Positions 37,973 to 50,435 of a stretch of DNA of 64,000 bases are shown piece by piece. Numbering within the stretch: position 1 is the stretch's first letter; each line of letters starts with the position of its first letter. A model generated the notes under the pieces. That model saw nothing but the letters and a program-made list of their open reading frames with translations, had not been told where the DNA came from and did no database searches. Made by a program: the position numbers and the translations under genes. Source of the stretch: Morella rubra (Eukaryota > Streptophyta > Magnoliopsida > Fagales > Myricaceae); NCBI GenBank assembly GCA_003952965.2, contig CM025856.1, positions 22,103,351-22,167,350 on the forward strand, read 5' to 3'.

Positions 37973-38762
37973 TCACATAGTCAGTCTGAGATAACACAAT
38001 CTCCTAGCATCCTTATCCCTGCAAATCTCCATCTCAAGAATCTTCTTAGCTGCGCCCAAATCCTTCAAGTTAAATTCTCTACTCAACAAGGACTTCAGTT
38101 TGTTGACTTCGTTTATAGTCTTAATTGCAATAAATATATCATCCACATATAGTAACAAAAAAACTAATAAATCATCACGAAGGCTCTTAACATACAAACT
38201 TCTCTGGTAGCAAATTTTGATCATGTATGAGTCAAATCGCTTGTACCACTGCCTCGGAGACTACTTCAGTCCATCAAGTGACTTCTTCAATTTACAGACC
38301 AAGTTCTCTTATCCAAGTTGACTAAACCCTTCTGGTTGCTTCTATGTAAATCTGCTTTTCTAAATCACTATGTAGAAAAGCAATCTTCACATCCATTTAC
38401 TCCAAAGCCATGTCATAGTAGGATACCAATGCCAACACTTCCCTGGAAGTGTTCATGAAAATTGGGGAGAAAATCTCACCATAATTAACCCCTTTCCTCT
38501 GTGAGTAACCCTTTGCTAACAAGTGAGCCTTGAAATTTTCCATCTCCTTTTCTTTTGTTGCTTTTTTCTTCTTGAACACCCTGTTACACCCTATCGCCCC
38601 CTTCCACTCAGGAAGCTCCACCAAGTCCCACATATGATTCTTATGCAATGGCTCTATCTCCTCGACCATAGCACCCATCCATCTACTCTTCTCTTGACTA
38701 CTGATTGTCTCTTGAAAAGTTATAGGATTTTCATTGCTAATGACAAGAGCATATGAAATCAT
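37973..38762 (-). mobile_element. Ty1/copia reverse-transcriptase remnant
   Basis: The minus strand encodes copia RT in two frames. 38762-38397 has RWMGAMVEEIEPLHKNHMWD, then GCNRVFKKK, AHLLAKGYSQRKGVNYGEIF and SPIF, the usual start of the copia RT domain. A frame-disrupted middle follows. 38224-37973 has LLLYVDDIFIAIKTINEVNK, LLSREFNLKDLG and AKKILEMEI. The YVDD catalytic motif is intact, unlike the copy at 3150-5250, but several stops separate the parts. Gag, integrase and RNase H were not found next to it. Confidence 0.88.
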
Positions 38763-41625
38763 ATCTTCATACCCGTACTTGACTGATGGCCTAATAATGT
38801 GTTTGGGTCAATCTGTAGCTATACTGTAATGCTCCTCAACTTCTAAAGTAGTAGTCTCTGTACCTTGTAAAGTTGTATATTTCTAGAGTGGGCATTTGCA
38901 TCTCGAAATTCTCGGGAATTTTGGCATAAATAAATTTTTGAGGAGAAAAGGGATCCAATTTGGTAGGTTGTACTATCTAGAGTAGATAGTCGCTTGCTTC
39001 ATTCTCTGGTTCCTACGTTCAACTTTTAAGTTATTTTAGCGTAGCTTGAATATCACAACTTTGAACTCAGCTTGAATATCACAACTTTGAACTCCTTGTT
39101 TTTCACAAAAATTTCTTTAATGGAAAAAAATAATTGGTGGATGGCCTTTCAATGAACATTCTGCTCTAGTTCATTATCTTTGGGAGGATGGAGGTTATCC
39201 TCACGTCCTGCTAGCTACATCTAACTATTGTATGCAGGAGGGGTTGGTTCTAAGGAGTAAGTTGATTTTGAGGAGGTTGCTATTGCTGGCTATCATTCTT
39301 GGTTCTATTCATGTTCCCTATATTTGTCATCAACCTTCTTTAGAGGAGGATACTCAAATCTCCAGACAGTACCAACTAATAAATGAGTTGATCTTAAGGA
39401 GGAATAAGCCTTTAGGACTCGTGGAGCCTCCAATGCTTAAGCTCAAAAGGTTATTCTATGATATGGCAGAAATGTTGGCTTTATGGTGGCCAACAATCAC
39501 GCTTTGACTTGTCCATTGTCCTATGGGGGACAGAGGACGGTACTTGATAGCCCAACTTGCGGCACCCACGTGATGCAGTCCCTCATGTCCATCCGTCGCT
39601 CAGTACAGGGCTTTGCACTGCCAATTGTATAAGAAAATAAGGTTGCGCCTTGGTTAACAGCGTAAGCTTTTGGCTCAATGATAGCGCTTGATCCTAACAA
39701 GAAAAGCCAAATTTTGTAGGGTGTGTCATGCGTACCTTTTCTTGTTCCAAGCTTTTACTTTGTTTTTGTTTTTCTTCTGGATAATACCTATAGGCTTTCA
39801 TTGGATATTGGAATCATAGTAAAAAAAATATATTACCATAAAGAACAAAATCAGCTACGGATCCAAATAAACAAAATGTTGCTAAAACAAGACTAGTGGG
39901 ACCTAAAATAGGCCTGGATACCACAAATGCTTCACGCCAAGTAGAGAGCGCGGTGGCCAAATACAGTAGACGACAACTACCAAAACATATAAGTGCTAGT
40001 ATAGAAAAAAGCGTCAAGCAACTCAGGCTCAATGAAGCCCATAGGAGGGCCGATACAACCAAAATAAAAATAACATAGCCCATCTAAGGGCCAAAACAAA
40101 CACAGCAGTAAACTACAGCTAAAGATTGAGCCCAAAAATAAAGAAGGCCGTTTAAAAAGCCGGAGGAGACCAAAAATGGGGGTGGCAAAACTGGAATAGA
40201 TCTTTGCTCCCAAAGATGCGGGATTTGTTCCAGGAGGGCGTGTCCTCCTTAGATTGCTGGAAACTAACCGAGTCAGGAAAAATGGTCGAGCGCGTGAGAT
40301 CCATGCGAGCGCATGGGGCGCATGGGGCTTCATGCGCCACCCTAATTGCGCTGAATTGGAGTGGTTACGGTCGCTTGGGGGTGCTGAGTCCTAGTAGGGG
40401 TGTGTGCTCCAAGGGCCATCGAGAGCACCAGGATCTGGCCTTGATCTCTCCAAGCAAACGATGGAGAAGTTTTATGCATATCCCGGCCACAATAGGTTGT
40501 GGATGGGAGGGGGAGGCTGGAGGAGCTGGAGATGTATGAATTCTCTTGAGTCTTTAGGCCTCTTGTTTAGCTAAGGTTTCATATTTGGCACCATCATCTT
40601 CTCTCTAGGTTGTTTTCATTCTTTATATTTTCGGGTTTTAGTGATTTGGTTCGTAGTTTGACTAGAAAGCACGGGATCAATGTGCTCTGCACGTGTTGTG
40701 TCCAATATTGTTAGGAGCTTTCCACAAGTCAACGAATTCAAGACTAGACTTTGAAGACTAGCCCTTTGTAGGTGGTCGGCCATTTATGGATTCATTGTTC
40801 TGCCTTTTCCTCGAAATTAGAACAGAAAGAGCTAATTTGATTGGCGATACAAAACCTTGAAGCAGGTGGTTTCAACAAAAATGAAGAAATGCTGTTCTGC
40901 TTTGCTCATGGTCTTTTTTGTTTGTCGAATGTTCATGTGATGAATGTTTCTGCTCTTTCCATTGATTGATGTTAGATACTCTTTTGAGGTACACTGCAAC
41001 CAAGGCCATCTTACCGCGATCTTGTAGATGTGCACCCGGCTTGAATAGGGGAGAAACTTTCTGGATATATTCTTTTTTTTTTTTTTTTTTTTCTTTTTTT
41101 TTTCCTTTCCGTCGGCAACGTCGTGCGTAATTGCTTCACTGAGTGACTTCATATGCATGAATTTTCTGATCGGCGAATTGAACTGGAAAGCGATGATGCT
41201 TCAAAGCCTTGCAATTCTGCCATCAGTGATGATCTGTACTGGCTGATTCTCAAATAAAGAGTTGGAAAATGCCATACTCTAAACCATTAAGCCTGTAGTG
41301 ATGTTGTTAGAAAATGTGAGGAAGACGACAGAGAGAAAGAAATGAGAGAAAACAATCAATTTCATTAATTTGTAGGGCTGAATACAAATACACCGAGTAG
41401 CTAAGAAACTATCTCCTAACTAAGCAGAGCTATCTTCGAGAAGGTCTTGGACAGTTCGGGACTCTGAACGTATTAAGCGTTTATCTGTAGTGATGTAGCC
41501 TTGTAAATAGCTTTCACCGTCAATCGCTGCCGTTTTGGGATGAAGTAAAACGTTATCTTTACTGATGCTTTGCAACTTGGCTATAATTTTTGTGTCGTAT
41601 TAGGTGTGGAATCGCTGTACAGAAA
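38763..41625. other. Repeat-derived region without a supported gene
   Basis: I see no recognisable protein. Frames at 39232-39507 (plus) and 39814-40333 (minus) have no known motif and look incidental. A T-rich run lies at about 41070-41103. The stretch 41286-41520 (TGTTAGAAAATGTGAGG... with CAATCAATTTCATTAAT) has the look of an LTR end. Part of 40200-40500 is GC-richer. The promoter of the WD40 gene, if it has one, should lie near the right end. Confidence 0.35.
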
Positions 41626-44371
41626 ATGTCCGATCGTCGAGGGGATGATGCTGAGTTTGGCGACAGGGGAACTGGCTACTCAGTGCCCGATGTTGATGAA
41701 TACGACCAGTCGGTGTGTTGTTTATGATTTGCTTTGCAAGATCATATATATGCATAGCTTAAACTGAATAAACGGACTTCCGTATTACTTAATAGTTGAG
41801 ACTAGTCAGAATATAGCTTCTATCTTCGAAGAGCATTACATGTAGGTTTATGAACTTATCAGCACAAGTTTCTGGCTCAGCTGCAGATTAGTCAAATAGC
41901 TAATACAACTGCTGCAAGGGAGGAAGACATCCAGGGGATTCCTTGGGAGAGGCTAAGAATCACTAGGGAGAAATACCGGCAAACTAGGCTAGAACAATAC
42001 AGGAACTATGAAAACATCCCTCATTCCGGAGAGGTGTCAGCGAAGGTAAATATATTGTTTTGTGTGTTTTCATTTAACATACAAGTTGAATTAGTTGGTA
42101 CTTGTTATTTAACCAACTAAATTGATACAATCACACCTTTTTTTTTTTTGGTTATGCATACATTTAGGATTGTAAAGTTACCGAGAAAAGTGGCTCGTAT
42201 TATGAGTTCAGGAGGAATTCAAGATCGGTGAAATCAACCATTCTTCATTTCCAGGTAGCATGATTTAAAAGAATTGCGATAACCTGTTGGTCCTTCTTCA
42301 CCATCTCTGTAGCTGTCAAACCATTCTTCATAAAACTCTGTAGCTTCACCCTATTGATCTTCTTATTCCTATTGCTAAAATGGGTGAATTGAATTGTTTT
42401 ACAACTAAATGCAAACACTTGGATGACAGTTTCGTGAAACATAGGAATTGGGGTATTATTGACTTATATGCATTTTTGTTATTTTGTGATGCAGTTGAGG
42501 AACTTGGTTTGGGCTACTTCAAAGCATGATGTGTACCTCATGTCTCATTATTCTGTCATCCATTGGTCTTCCTTAACATGCAGCAAATCTGAAGTTCTCA
42601 ACGTCGAAGGGCATCTTGAACCATCAGAGGTGGGGGTTAGGGACAAGATATTTAGTTTTGAAAAATAAGGTTTTGAATCTTCAATTATGCTGTTTCGTCA
42701 ATTGTAAGTACTATTTTCCAATACAGAAACATCCAGGAAGTCTGTTGGAGGGATTTACTCAGACTCAAGTGAGTACTCTTGCGGTGAAAGATAAGTTGCT
42801 TGCTGCTGGGGGTTTTGAAGGAGAACTTATTTGCAAGGTAAATTGCACATCTATTCTTCAAATATGTTCCTAAAAGGTAGGTGGAGATATTGCAGATTAA
42901 AGAAGCATTGGGACTGAAGTTGCATTTCCAGCTTATGTACATAGTGATGGCATAGATGGTTTTTGCTTTTTCATGCATTTATTGGTGTATCCTAGCAATA
43001 AGCTTCGCAATAGATTATCTATACAGGATGAAGGAAACTTCCAAGATGAAGATCTCTTGTTATGCTTTTGATAACTACTGTCCTCAAGACGATATCTCAA
43101 CCTCTTGCGTTACTGATTATAAAATATCAGGATTGAAACTTTCTCTCTAAAACTTTTTTGCTTGTTGGCAGCATCTGGATCGGGATGGGGTTAGTTTTTG
43201 TTCCCAGACAACCGATGATGATAATGCCATAATCAATGCTATTGAGATCTATACCAGCTCCAGGTACTTATTCGCACCTTCTCTTGGCGGTGCAACTATC
43301 AACTTTCTGTGTTTCCTGGCAAGTGTGTAACTATGAATGAAATGTGATTTTCAGTGGTGCAGTGCACTTCACAGCTTCAAGTAATGACTGTGGAGTTAGA
43401 GACTTTGATATGGAGAAATTTCAGCTTTCAAATCACATCCGCCTTCCTTGGCCAGTAAATGTGAGTCTCTTGGATCTTTTTTCTTATTCTTCAGAGATGA
43501 CATTGGTCTCTTGGCAGTTATTTGGCTATGCTCCTATACTTCTAGTAATTTTTGTAGACAAGACTACTATGCAAAATGATGACACACTCTCCGTGAGGGA
43601 GACGGTTTTGGTTTAATATGCTCCTTTTTCTTTTCGGTCCACCAATATTGGAAGCTTGGGCATGAGATCCAATCACCATCATGTTGCCTAGGTTAAGGCT
43701 AAATTGCGAACTGTGGTTAATTCATATCACTCAATGACAATGAGATGCACCAGATTGTTATAAAATGCTTTTGTCTGCTCTTTGCAGCATACTTCTCTGA
43801 GGATGGCAAACTTCTTGTAATTGTGGGGGACAAGCCAGAGGGTCTGATGGTGGACTCCCAAACTGGAGAGGTACTTTTTCCTTTCGTTTTGTTCGTCAGC
43901 CAAATTGCTGATGAACCCTCCGCAGCAGTAATAGTTAAACATGTATAGTTTGATTTGATTTGATTTTTTTAATTATTGCAGATGGTAATGCCCTTGTGTG
44001 GGCACTTGGATTTCTCATTTGCATCAGCATGGCACCCTGATGGTGTCACTTTTGCTACTGGGAACCAAGATAAAACCTGCCGGGTTTGGGATGTTCGAAA
44101 TCTATCCGAGTCAGTCGCTGTTCTGAAGGGAAACCTTGGAGCCATTAGGTCTATCCGTTATACTTCTGATGGTCAGTACATGGCAATGGCAGAGCCTGCA
44201 GACTTTGTGCATGTGTATGATGTGAAAAATGGGTACGAGGAGGAACAGGAGATTGATTTCTTCGGCGAGATCTCTGGTATATCATTCAGTCCGGACACAG
44301 AGTCTCTTTTTATTGGTGTGTGGGATCGTAAGTATGGTAGCCTCCTCGAGTATGGCCGATGTGGAAATTAG
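41626..44371 (+). pseudogene. WD40-repeat protein gene (C2A9.03-like), 9 exons, frameshifted in exon 8
   Basis: Exons: 41626-41712, 41881-42045, 42168-42254, 42495-42629, 42727-42837, 43172-43263, 43355-43460, 43788-43870, 43982-44371, with GT-AG introns. The product matches a conserved plant WD40 protein of unknown role. It has an N-terminal DIQGIPWERL and TREKYRQTRLEQY motif, then YEFRRNSRSVKSTILHFQLR, LVWATSKHDVYLMSHYSVIH, FTQTQVSTLAVKDKLLAAGG, CGVRDFDMEKFQLS, and in exon 9 the WD repeats with HLDFSFASAWHPDGVTFATG, DKTCRVWD and GVWDRKYGSLLEYGR. Exon 8 is 83 nt where the family's frame needs 87: four bases are missing after HTSL, which brings a stop within about 10 codons. Exon 9 also ends with TAG a few residues earlier than usual. 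It is probably a decaying copy or a recently broken gene. Full length would be about 419 aa. Confidence 0.85.
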
Positions 44372-45900
44372 AGCATAGGAAAATGCTTTAGTAAACTTTA
44401 AAAAATACAGTACACATTATAAGTATTATTTAGTTAAAATGTGCTACTGTAATGCTTAAACTAATCTCTCCACTGTGGAGAGTGACAGCCGTGTATGAAA
44501 ACCCTTGTGATAGTAATTGTTTTTGTTTGCTGCGATATTTTCCCCTTACCCAAGCCCAAGCGAGATTCAATTTCCAGCAGTTCATCAATACATGGGAGCA
44601 AGACATAGCAGCACTCAATACAATGGCAAAACAGAGACATTGGTTAAAAAAAAAAAGGAATATGCTAGAAGATGAGAAATCTTATTTGGTCCTCTTTTCC
44701 TGCCTAAATTGTGGATCTCTGCTTGAAATAAAGCTAGCCTTCCGCCTGCCAAAAGAGGGTAAGTAGCAAATGTTAGAACAATTGTCCACCATGAACGATC
44801 AACATGGAAGAAAACAGTTCAAAAATGTCTCTATCTGACACATGCATAGGTAATCTAAGACTACATCTTGAAAAAGAAAGAAGAAAGCAGAAGCACAATT
44901 CATTTCCTCACTAAGAACCCAGCAATGGTTAAGTAGCCTGCAAATAATTTAGGTGCCATTTGATGGTCGTGTTAATGGGATCAAATTAATTCTACAGAAC
45001 CTTAGTTGCTATTATGACCACATCCCAAATAAAGCATAACCCGTACCTGTTGAGAACTTTTCTGGATTTTGTATTTTTTGATTGAAATGAAAAGAAAAAG
45101 TGCTATATTCGAGGAATAGCAACCTCCCAAACAAAAGTCTGATGACAATTCGATAAACATCCTGAATTCAGAGCTTGGTTGTATAGCCGCAGGCTGACTC
45201 AACAAATTCTGAGATTCGCGGAGCTAACCATAATTTCTAACAGAATGTAAGGACTCGACTACTGGAATAACTTCTAATAGAATGCAGGGACTCGACCGGA
45301 AATAAACCAAATAAGGATAATGGGCCTGGGTTAAACCCAACCCAATGACAGCCCACAAACAGCGCATCCAACACTACAGCTCCTCCTCTCAGTTCGCTAC
45401 CAACTATCCCACGTGATTCCACGCGTTACTCTAAAACCAAAGATAACGTGGACAACTTCAACACACTTCCATCTTACCACCGCTAAATCGAAATCCTTCT
45501 GGGACAGTACCACTGTGCCACAACCTACCCAGAAGTTTGAGATAACCAAAAAATCACATGCTTATTGAGGGAGGACAGCAGCAAAGAATGGCCTTTAGGG
45601 TGAGCAGGATTTTTTTGCCGGCAGACATTCAGAGGGTTTCAGGAGAGGGCGAGGTTTTTGGTGGAAAAGGCCTAGAAAATATAAAAGGATTAAGGTTCTT
45701 AATAATGTAACCGTAGGGTAAGATTTGATATTGAAACAAATAGAGAAATCATGGTTTGGATGGTATTTCTGGGCAGTAATTTACAAATCCGAGAATAGAA
45801 TTTTTGTCATGTGATTGTAGGACCAATATGAACAATGCAAAGTTGAGGGTTTCCAAATAGGATTAAAAAATGCCTAAAACCCCACTGGTGTAGATTGATT
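44372..45900. other. Downstream flank of the WD40 gene, nothing assigned
   Basis: No recognised gene. A small AT-rich segment at 44390-44480 ends in a CTCTCCACTGTGGAGAG hairpin and could be a MITE end. Several 60-100-codon frames on both strands carry no known motif. Confidence 0.35.
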
Positions 45901-46405
45901 TCATTGACATGCCTTGGTTCCCAATTTTCCAGTTGCATCGGTGCTATCAATTTGTAACCATTAACGGAGCTATCCCCTCAGCACTGAACCATTTCAAATC
46001 TGCAAGTCAATCACTAGCTGTAACATGCCTTAGCAGAACTCACCCCCAAAAGCTAGCTCAAAAGAGAAGGGAGCCTAAGGCATATAAACCCCATCTCAAA
46101 CCGAACTGCCTCCACCTCCCTCTTCAGCTCAGAGTCCTACTGGCCGACCTATCCTCCAGAGCTGTGAGTCGAGCACTGATATCACTCAGCATCTGATGGG
46201 TGGGCTACATCACTGCTCACATAGTCGCACTCAACTCAACCTTCAAATCCTCCACCAAGCAATCTTCCCAAGTCAGTCGCTCGGCCTAATATCCCTAGGT
46301 CGAGCTCTGACTAGGATCCCGCTCCTCAATCTTGAGAGGCTGCTCCTGACGTCTACAACCAGCTGCCCACACGACATACTGTCGACGTGTCAGGGCCATA
46401 GAACC

Positions 46406-46705
46406 CTACAAGGTAGTCTTGTTGATGGGCTGAAGTGGATGCCCCTTCAATTCGTCAGGGCACTCAGGTACTAGCATGGCATGGAGGGACTGCATTAGTA
46501 GAATTCTATACGGCAACGAATATGTCTCATGTAAGAGGGCCTCCGCATAGACTGTCATGAATATATATGCAACTAGTTTAGTGTCCCCCATCCCACCAAC
46601 ATCAGCTAGGCCCAATGAAGAAAAAGCTATGTAGTGTGCTTCTTTGGGTTGATCAAGTAAGAGAAAATCAAGTGCATGATCTGCCAAAAGGAAGCAGCTA
46701 CCCAT
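46406..46705 (-). pseudogene. Transposon protein remnant, distal part (split by LTR)
   Basis: The minus strand encodes a ~100-residue piece with ADHALDFLLLDQPKEAHY, GDTKLVAYIFMTVYAEALL and SLPYRILLMQSLHAMLV. It continues, past stops, toward 46000 with IEERDPSQSS. It is the downstream continuation of 50435-50181: removing the LTR at 46762-50200 and one duplication copy fuses the two in frame. I do not recognise the family with confidence. It is most likely an accessory or transposase-related protein of the surrounding CACTA-like element. Confidence 0.5.
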
Positions 46706-46761
46706 GGCTCATATTACTTCCCTCCAAAACAACTGTATTCGGACCCAACATCATCCAAAAT

Positions 46762-49700
46762 TGTGAGACCCCGACCTTATTTCTATCATTGTAAAAAGAA
46801 TTATGACTCCTTAAGTGTGTATTACTCTAATTATTGAGAAAGGCATGTATGGGTAAATTAATCTAAGATTTTGTCTAGGTGGAATTTTCCCCCTAGCATT
46901 TTTATGCATCTTTAGCTATGATTTAAATGTTTATATCGTTTGCAATTTTTAATAGTATTAAATTTGAGTATTTGGGATTAATTAAACTAATCATTTTAAT
47001 TGTTGGAATATATCTCTAAGTTTGCAATATTTGGAAGAAATTGAATTAGGGACTTTGACTCTTGAAAAATGTGTGAAAGGCATGTTAGGGTTAATTTATG
47101 AAGTGGCAGAAAAAAAATGGGGAAAAAGGGAGGGGAGTCATGTGAAGGAGGGAAAGAAGGGGGAGGGCAGCCTTGTCTTCCCCCCCCCCTTGCCGCACAC
47201 TTCACATTCCCATTGCCCTAACACTCTTTTGCCCTAACTCACTCATAACCGAAGAGAAGAAGGGAGAAGAATAAGAAGAAGAAAGAAAAAAGGAGAGGGA
47301 AGAAGAAGAAGAGAAAGAGAAGAAAGAAAGGTAAGTTCGGCCCTTGCTATGAAAAAAAAAATCTCTGCTGGCCGAAAATACCCACTATCTCATTTCTTTC
47401 ACATTTTTCTTGGATGATAGCTTGTTGTGTGCTAGGTGTTTTCTCCTTATCTACATGTTGTTTGCTCTAAGAGTAGTGTAGATCTTGTAAGAAATCATGG
47501 GGAGATATGGTTAGATCTGAAATGTTCTAGGGCAACATTGATGCACCCTAAGTATATGATAAAGCCTAAAAGAGGACTGAAATCTGTTTGTGTATGCATG
47601 GCCGAATGTGTTCACTGCCTTATTTCTTTCATGTTTCTCTTGATGGTAGCTTGCTGTAGGTATCTTGCATGTGGGTAATGTGGGTAGATCAGCAAGCTAA
47701 ACACTTAAAAGGATTGGACTATACTTGGAGAATAAAGAGATCAAGCATGCTCGGGTTGTTTTCTCTTTGCTTGCATGTTGTTTTCCTTAAGAGATTGGTG
47801 TGGATCTTGCAAGAAACTTGAGGGTTGTGAAGCTGGAAAATGTTTATGATGATTGTGGTCTATGAAAGTAAGCTAAAGGACGAATTTAAGAGCAAGAAGG
47901 CCATGGGTTGGCCATAGAAGTGAGGAAACAATGCATGCAATGTAAGATTGTGCTTTGTGAAACAAGGAGAATGGGAATTAGGCATGTTTTAGGTTGCTGA
48001 GTTGCAACCGAACCCTTGGTGTTTGATTTTGGTTGCAGCCCTTTATGGATCTAGGTTTGCATGGTGAATTAAGGGTAGAAGAATTGGAATTTGGACGATA
48101 GAAAATGCAAAACTATCCTAGGGATTATGCATGAAGGAGACCGAGAACCATTGGGTAGGATAGGGTTCTGTTATTGTTTCTTTGATTGAATTGAATAATG
48201 TCTTAAGGTCTAAGAAGACATTCATGGATGAATCTTGAAATAAGGTGTCAATGATGCACCATAGGTGTATGGTAAAAAGCCTAAGAGAAGGCTTGTAAAC
48301 TAGTTGTTGAAAACCTGTTGCTGAAATTAACTTCTGCAGATCACAAGGTTCAAATTAGGAGTGACCTTTGATGTGATTATTCTTATTCCTTGATCTTGAG
48401 AGAATTCTATGTTATAGGCCATCGAAATACGAAGATTTTAAGCCATACCTTGGGTGATTCCGATAAGTATTGGGTGAGATATGCGTTGTTCAAGGCCCGG
48501 ACGTCAAGCTGCCAGCAGCCTTGTACGTCCGGAATGTTAGCTCATTTCGAATACCTTTTGAGTGATCAGTTTAAGTCCATATTTTATGAGTTTGGTCTTG
48601 AATTTTAATTTTATGAAAGAAGAACATTTTAAGGTAAATTTCGTGTGAATTAGAGGTGTAATGAATGAGTTGTGGTATTTTGAAAATGGAAGGCCGAGTT
48701 GGAAACAGCAACAGTGTTGTTGTAGGATTTTCGCCTAATATGAAGTGTTTGTGAAAATGTATAGTAAATTCTGCTGTTGTGAATTTTACCTCCAATCTTG
48801 ACCTATGAAAGCTGAATAGTTCAAAATAAATTTCATGTAATTTGGAGCCATGATTTTGAAGTTATGAATTTTTAAGTTGGAGACATCGGGGCTGCCCGCT
48901 TGGACGTCCTCCGCAGCTTGTGTTTTCGGGTAAATGTTTTGAATGAAAATGAGCTCCAAATTACTTAGAAATTTCAAATGTTAGTAAAAATTAAGTAATA
49001 GTTTACCCATTCTTATGGGCATCTTAAGAGAATCATGTAAGATCACCATTGAAAAATCAAGAAATATGGGGATTTTGTATGATGTGAATTTAATTGAATG
49101 ACCACCTATAAATAACATTAGTATGAATCGAATATAGGCAAGGTGCTGCCATTCACTCAAGTGGACGAAGGTAAGTGGAAACTTACGTTTTTCCGAAAAC
49201 TGGAATGAAAGCATGAGAAGCATTTACGATTTCTTATTATCAAGCATTACACGACATAAGCATTTGCATGATTTCTTAAAGAAGAAAGTTTTGTGCAAAT
49301 GAAAGTATAAGAAGTACTGTATGACAAGTTAAGTTAAGGGGCTGAGGTTGGTCGGTACCATACCATTAAGATAGGTGCATCCACTCCGAAGGACGAATGC
49401 GAGAAGGATGGGTACTCTTGAGGTATGTGCAATCACACTGAAGGATGCTTGCAAGAAGGTGTGAACCTCTAAGGGTTGAGTCTAGTCATTAGGCCTGGGC
49501 CATGTCAAGGACTAGCTCAACCAAATGACGTATTCCAAGGGAAAAGGGAATAGTTCCGAAGGGAACGCACAACCCTGACTTCAGGGGTAAATGGAGCGAG
49601 ATAAGTTGCCCAATCAAGAAAGAATTATTTTCAAGATCAATTGCATGTTTCTTTTAAGATCAAGTACGTTGTCTCATGCATATGCAAGCATTTCATTTGA

Positions 49701-50200
49701 CATTCATGTACATTGATATCCATGAACATGCGAGACATGCACTATTTATTGCATATGATCCCTTACTGAGTCATTCGACTCACAGTTTTTAAATTGTATC
49801 ATTCCAGACAATATTTCAGGAGAAGAAACCTAAGAAGAGGACCTTAAAACCTAGGAGAGGGGCTGACGAGGACGTCCTCTTCCCTTTTTGTTATTTCAGT
49901 AAAGGTTTATATATAATTTTTGAAAGAGCTAACATAAGCCTCCGATGTGTGGTGGTCATGGGTTATTCGGCCCAGTAAAGTTTAGGGTTTTTAACCAATT
50001 GATATTTTGAGACTGTGTTGTAATTACTTCAAGTTATCGTTTGAGGAGCAGGTTCTAATGTTTCATTACGCGCATTAGTCAAAAAAAAAAGGGGGGGGGG
50101 TTTTCCGCTGCAAGAATTTAGTAAGTTTGCTTAAGTATTCCTTGTTGGGGATGCTCGCGGCTGTCACTAGCCTCTTCGAGTTAGCGTTTGGGGCGTGACA
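46762..50200 (+). mobile_element. Large solo LTR, Gypsy type, inserted in transposon ORF
   Basis: The 3,439-bp segment starts TGTGAGACCCCGACC and ends GGGGCGTGACA, matching the usual TG...CA ends and the end style of plant Gypsy LTRs. It is flanked by near-identical AAAAT (46757-46761) and GAAAT (50201-50205). Excising it restores an open minus-strand frame across the break (about PPKAELF then LDDVGSEYSC). No gag-pol is present inside. A tract typical of LTR 3' regions (ACTGAGTCATTCGACTCA) occurs near 49768. Confidence 0.78.
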
Positions 50201-50435
50201 GAAATAGCTCAGCTTTAGGAGGCCGGTCCTCTTGAGAAAGCTCTATCGAAGGGAACGCATCCACGGGCCTCTCATAGCCCTTAAATCTCGCTAGTTTATC
50301 CGGTAAGAAGAGGACTCGGGTGTTACGAACTGTGACCACCCAACTAGGATCTGAGATGTTAGGCACCAGAAGAATAATGCCTATCCTCTGCAGAAACGGT
50401 ATCCAACCCTCAATGGCTATCACCTCTGGAAGCAT
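50181..50435 (-). pseudogene. Transposon protein remnant, proximal part (split by LTR)
   Basis: Residues include EVIAIEGWIPFLQRIGIILL, VTVRNTRVLFLPDKLARFKG and SIELSQEDRPPKAELF. The frame runs into the LTR at 50200, so its last residues are LTR-encoded, and its natural continuation lies at 46756 and leftwards. No domain was assigned with confidence. Confidence 0.5.

Noticed and set aside
39232-39507. 91-codon plus-strand frame
   Set aside because: No recognisable motif and surrounded by repeat-derived sequence; cannot be supported as a gene.
39814-40333. Hydrophobic minus-strand frames resembling membrane segments
   Set aside because: Two overlapping short frames without family resemblance or splice structure; likely incidental.
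44452-44766. 104-codon frame just after the WD40 gene, considered as a further exon
   Set aside because: It does not resemble the WD40 family C-terminus, and no acceptor in the right phase links it to the preceding exon.
47140-47340. GA-rich stretch as a separate microsatellite locus or regulatory GAGA element
   Set aside because: It lies inside the large solo LTR and is more simply part of that repeat.
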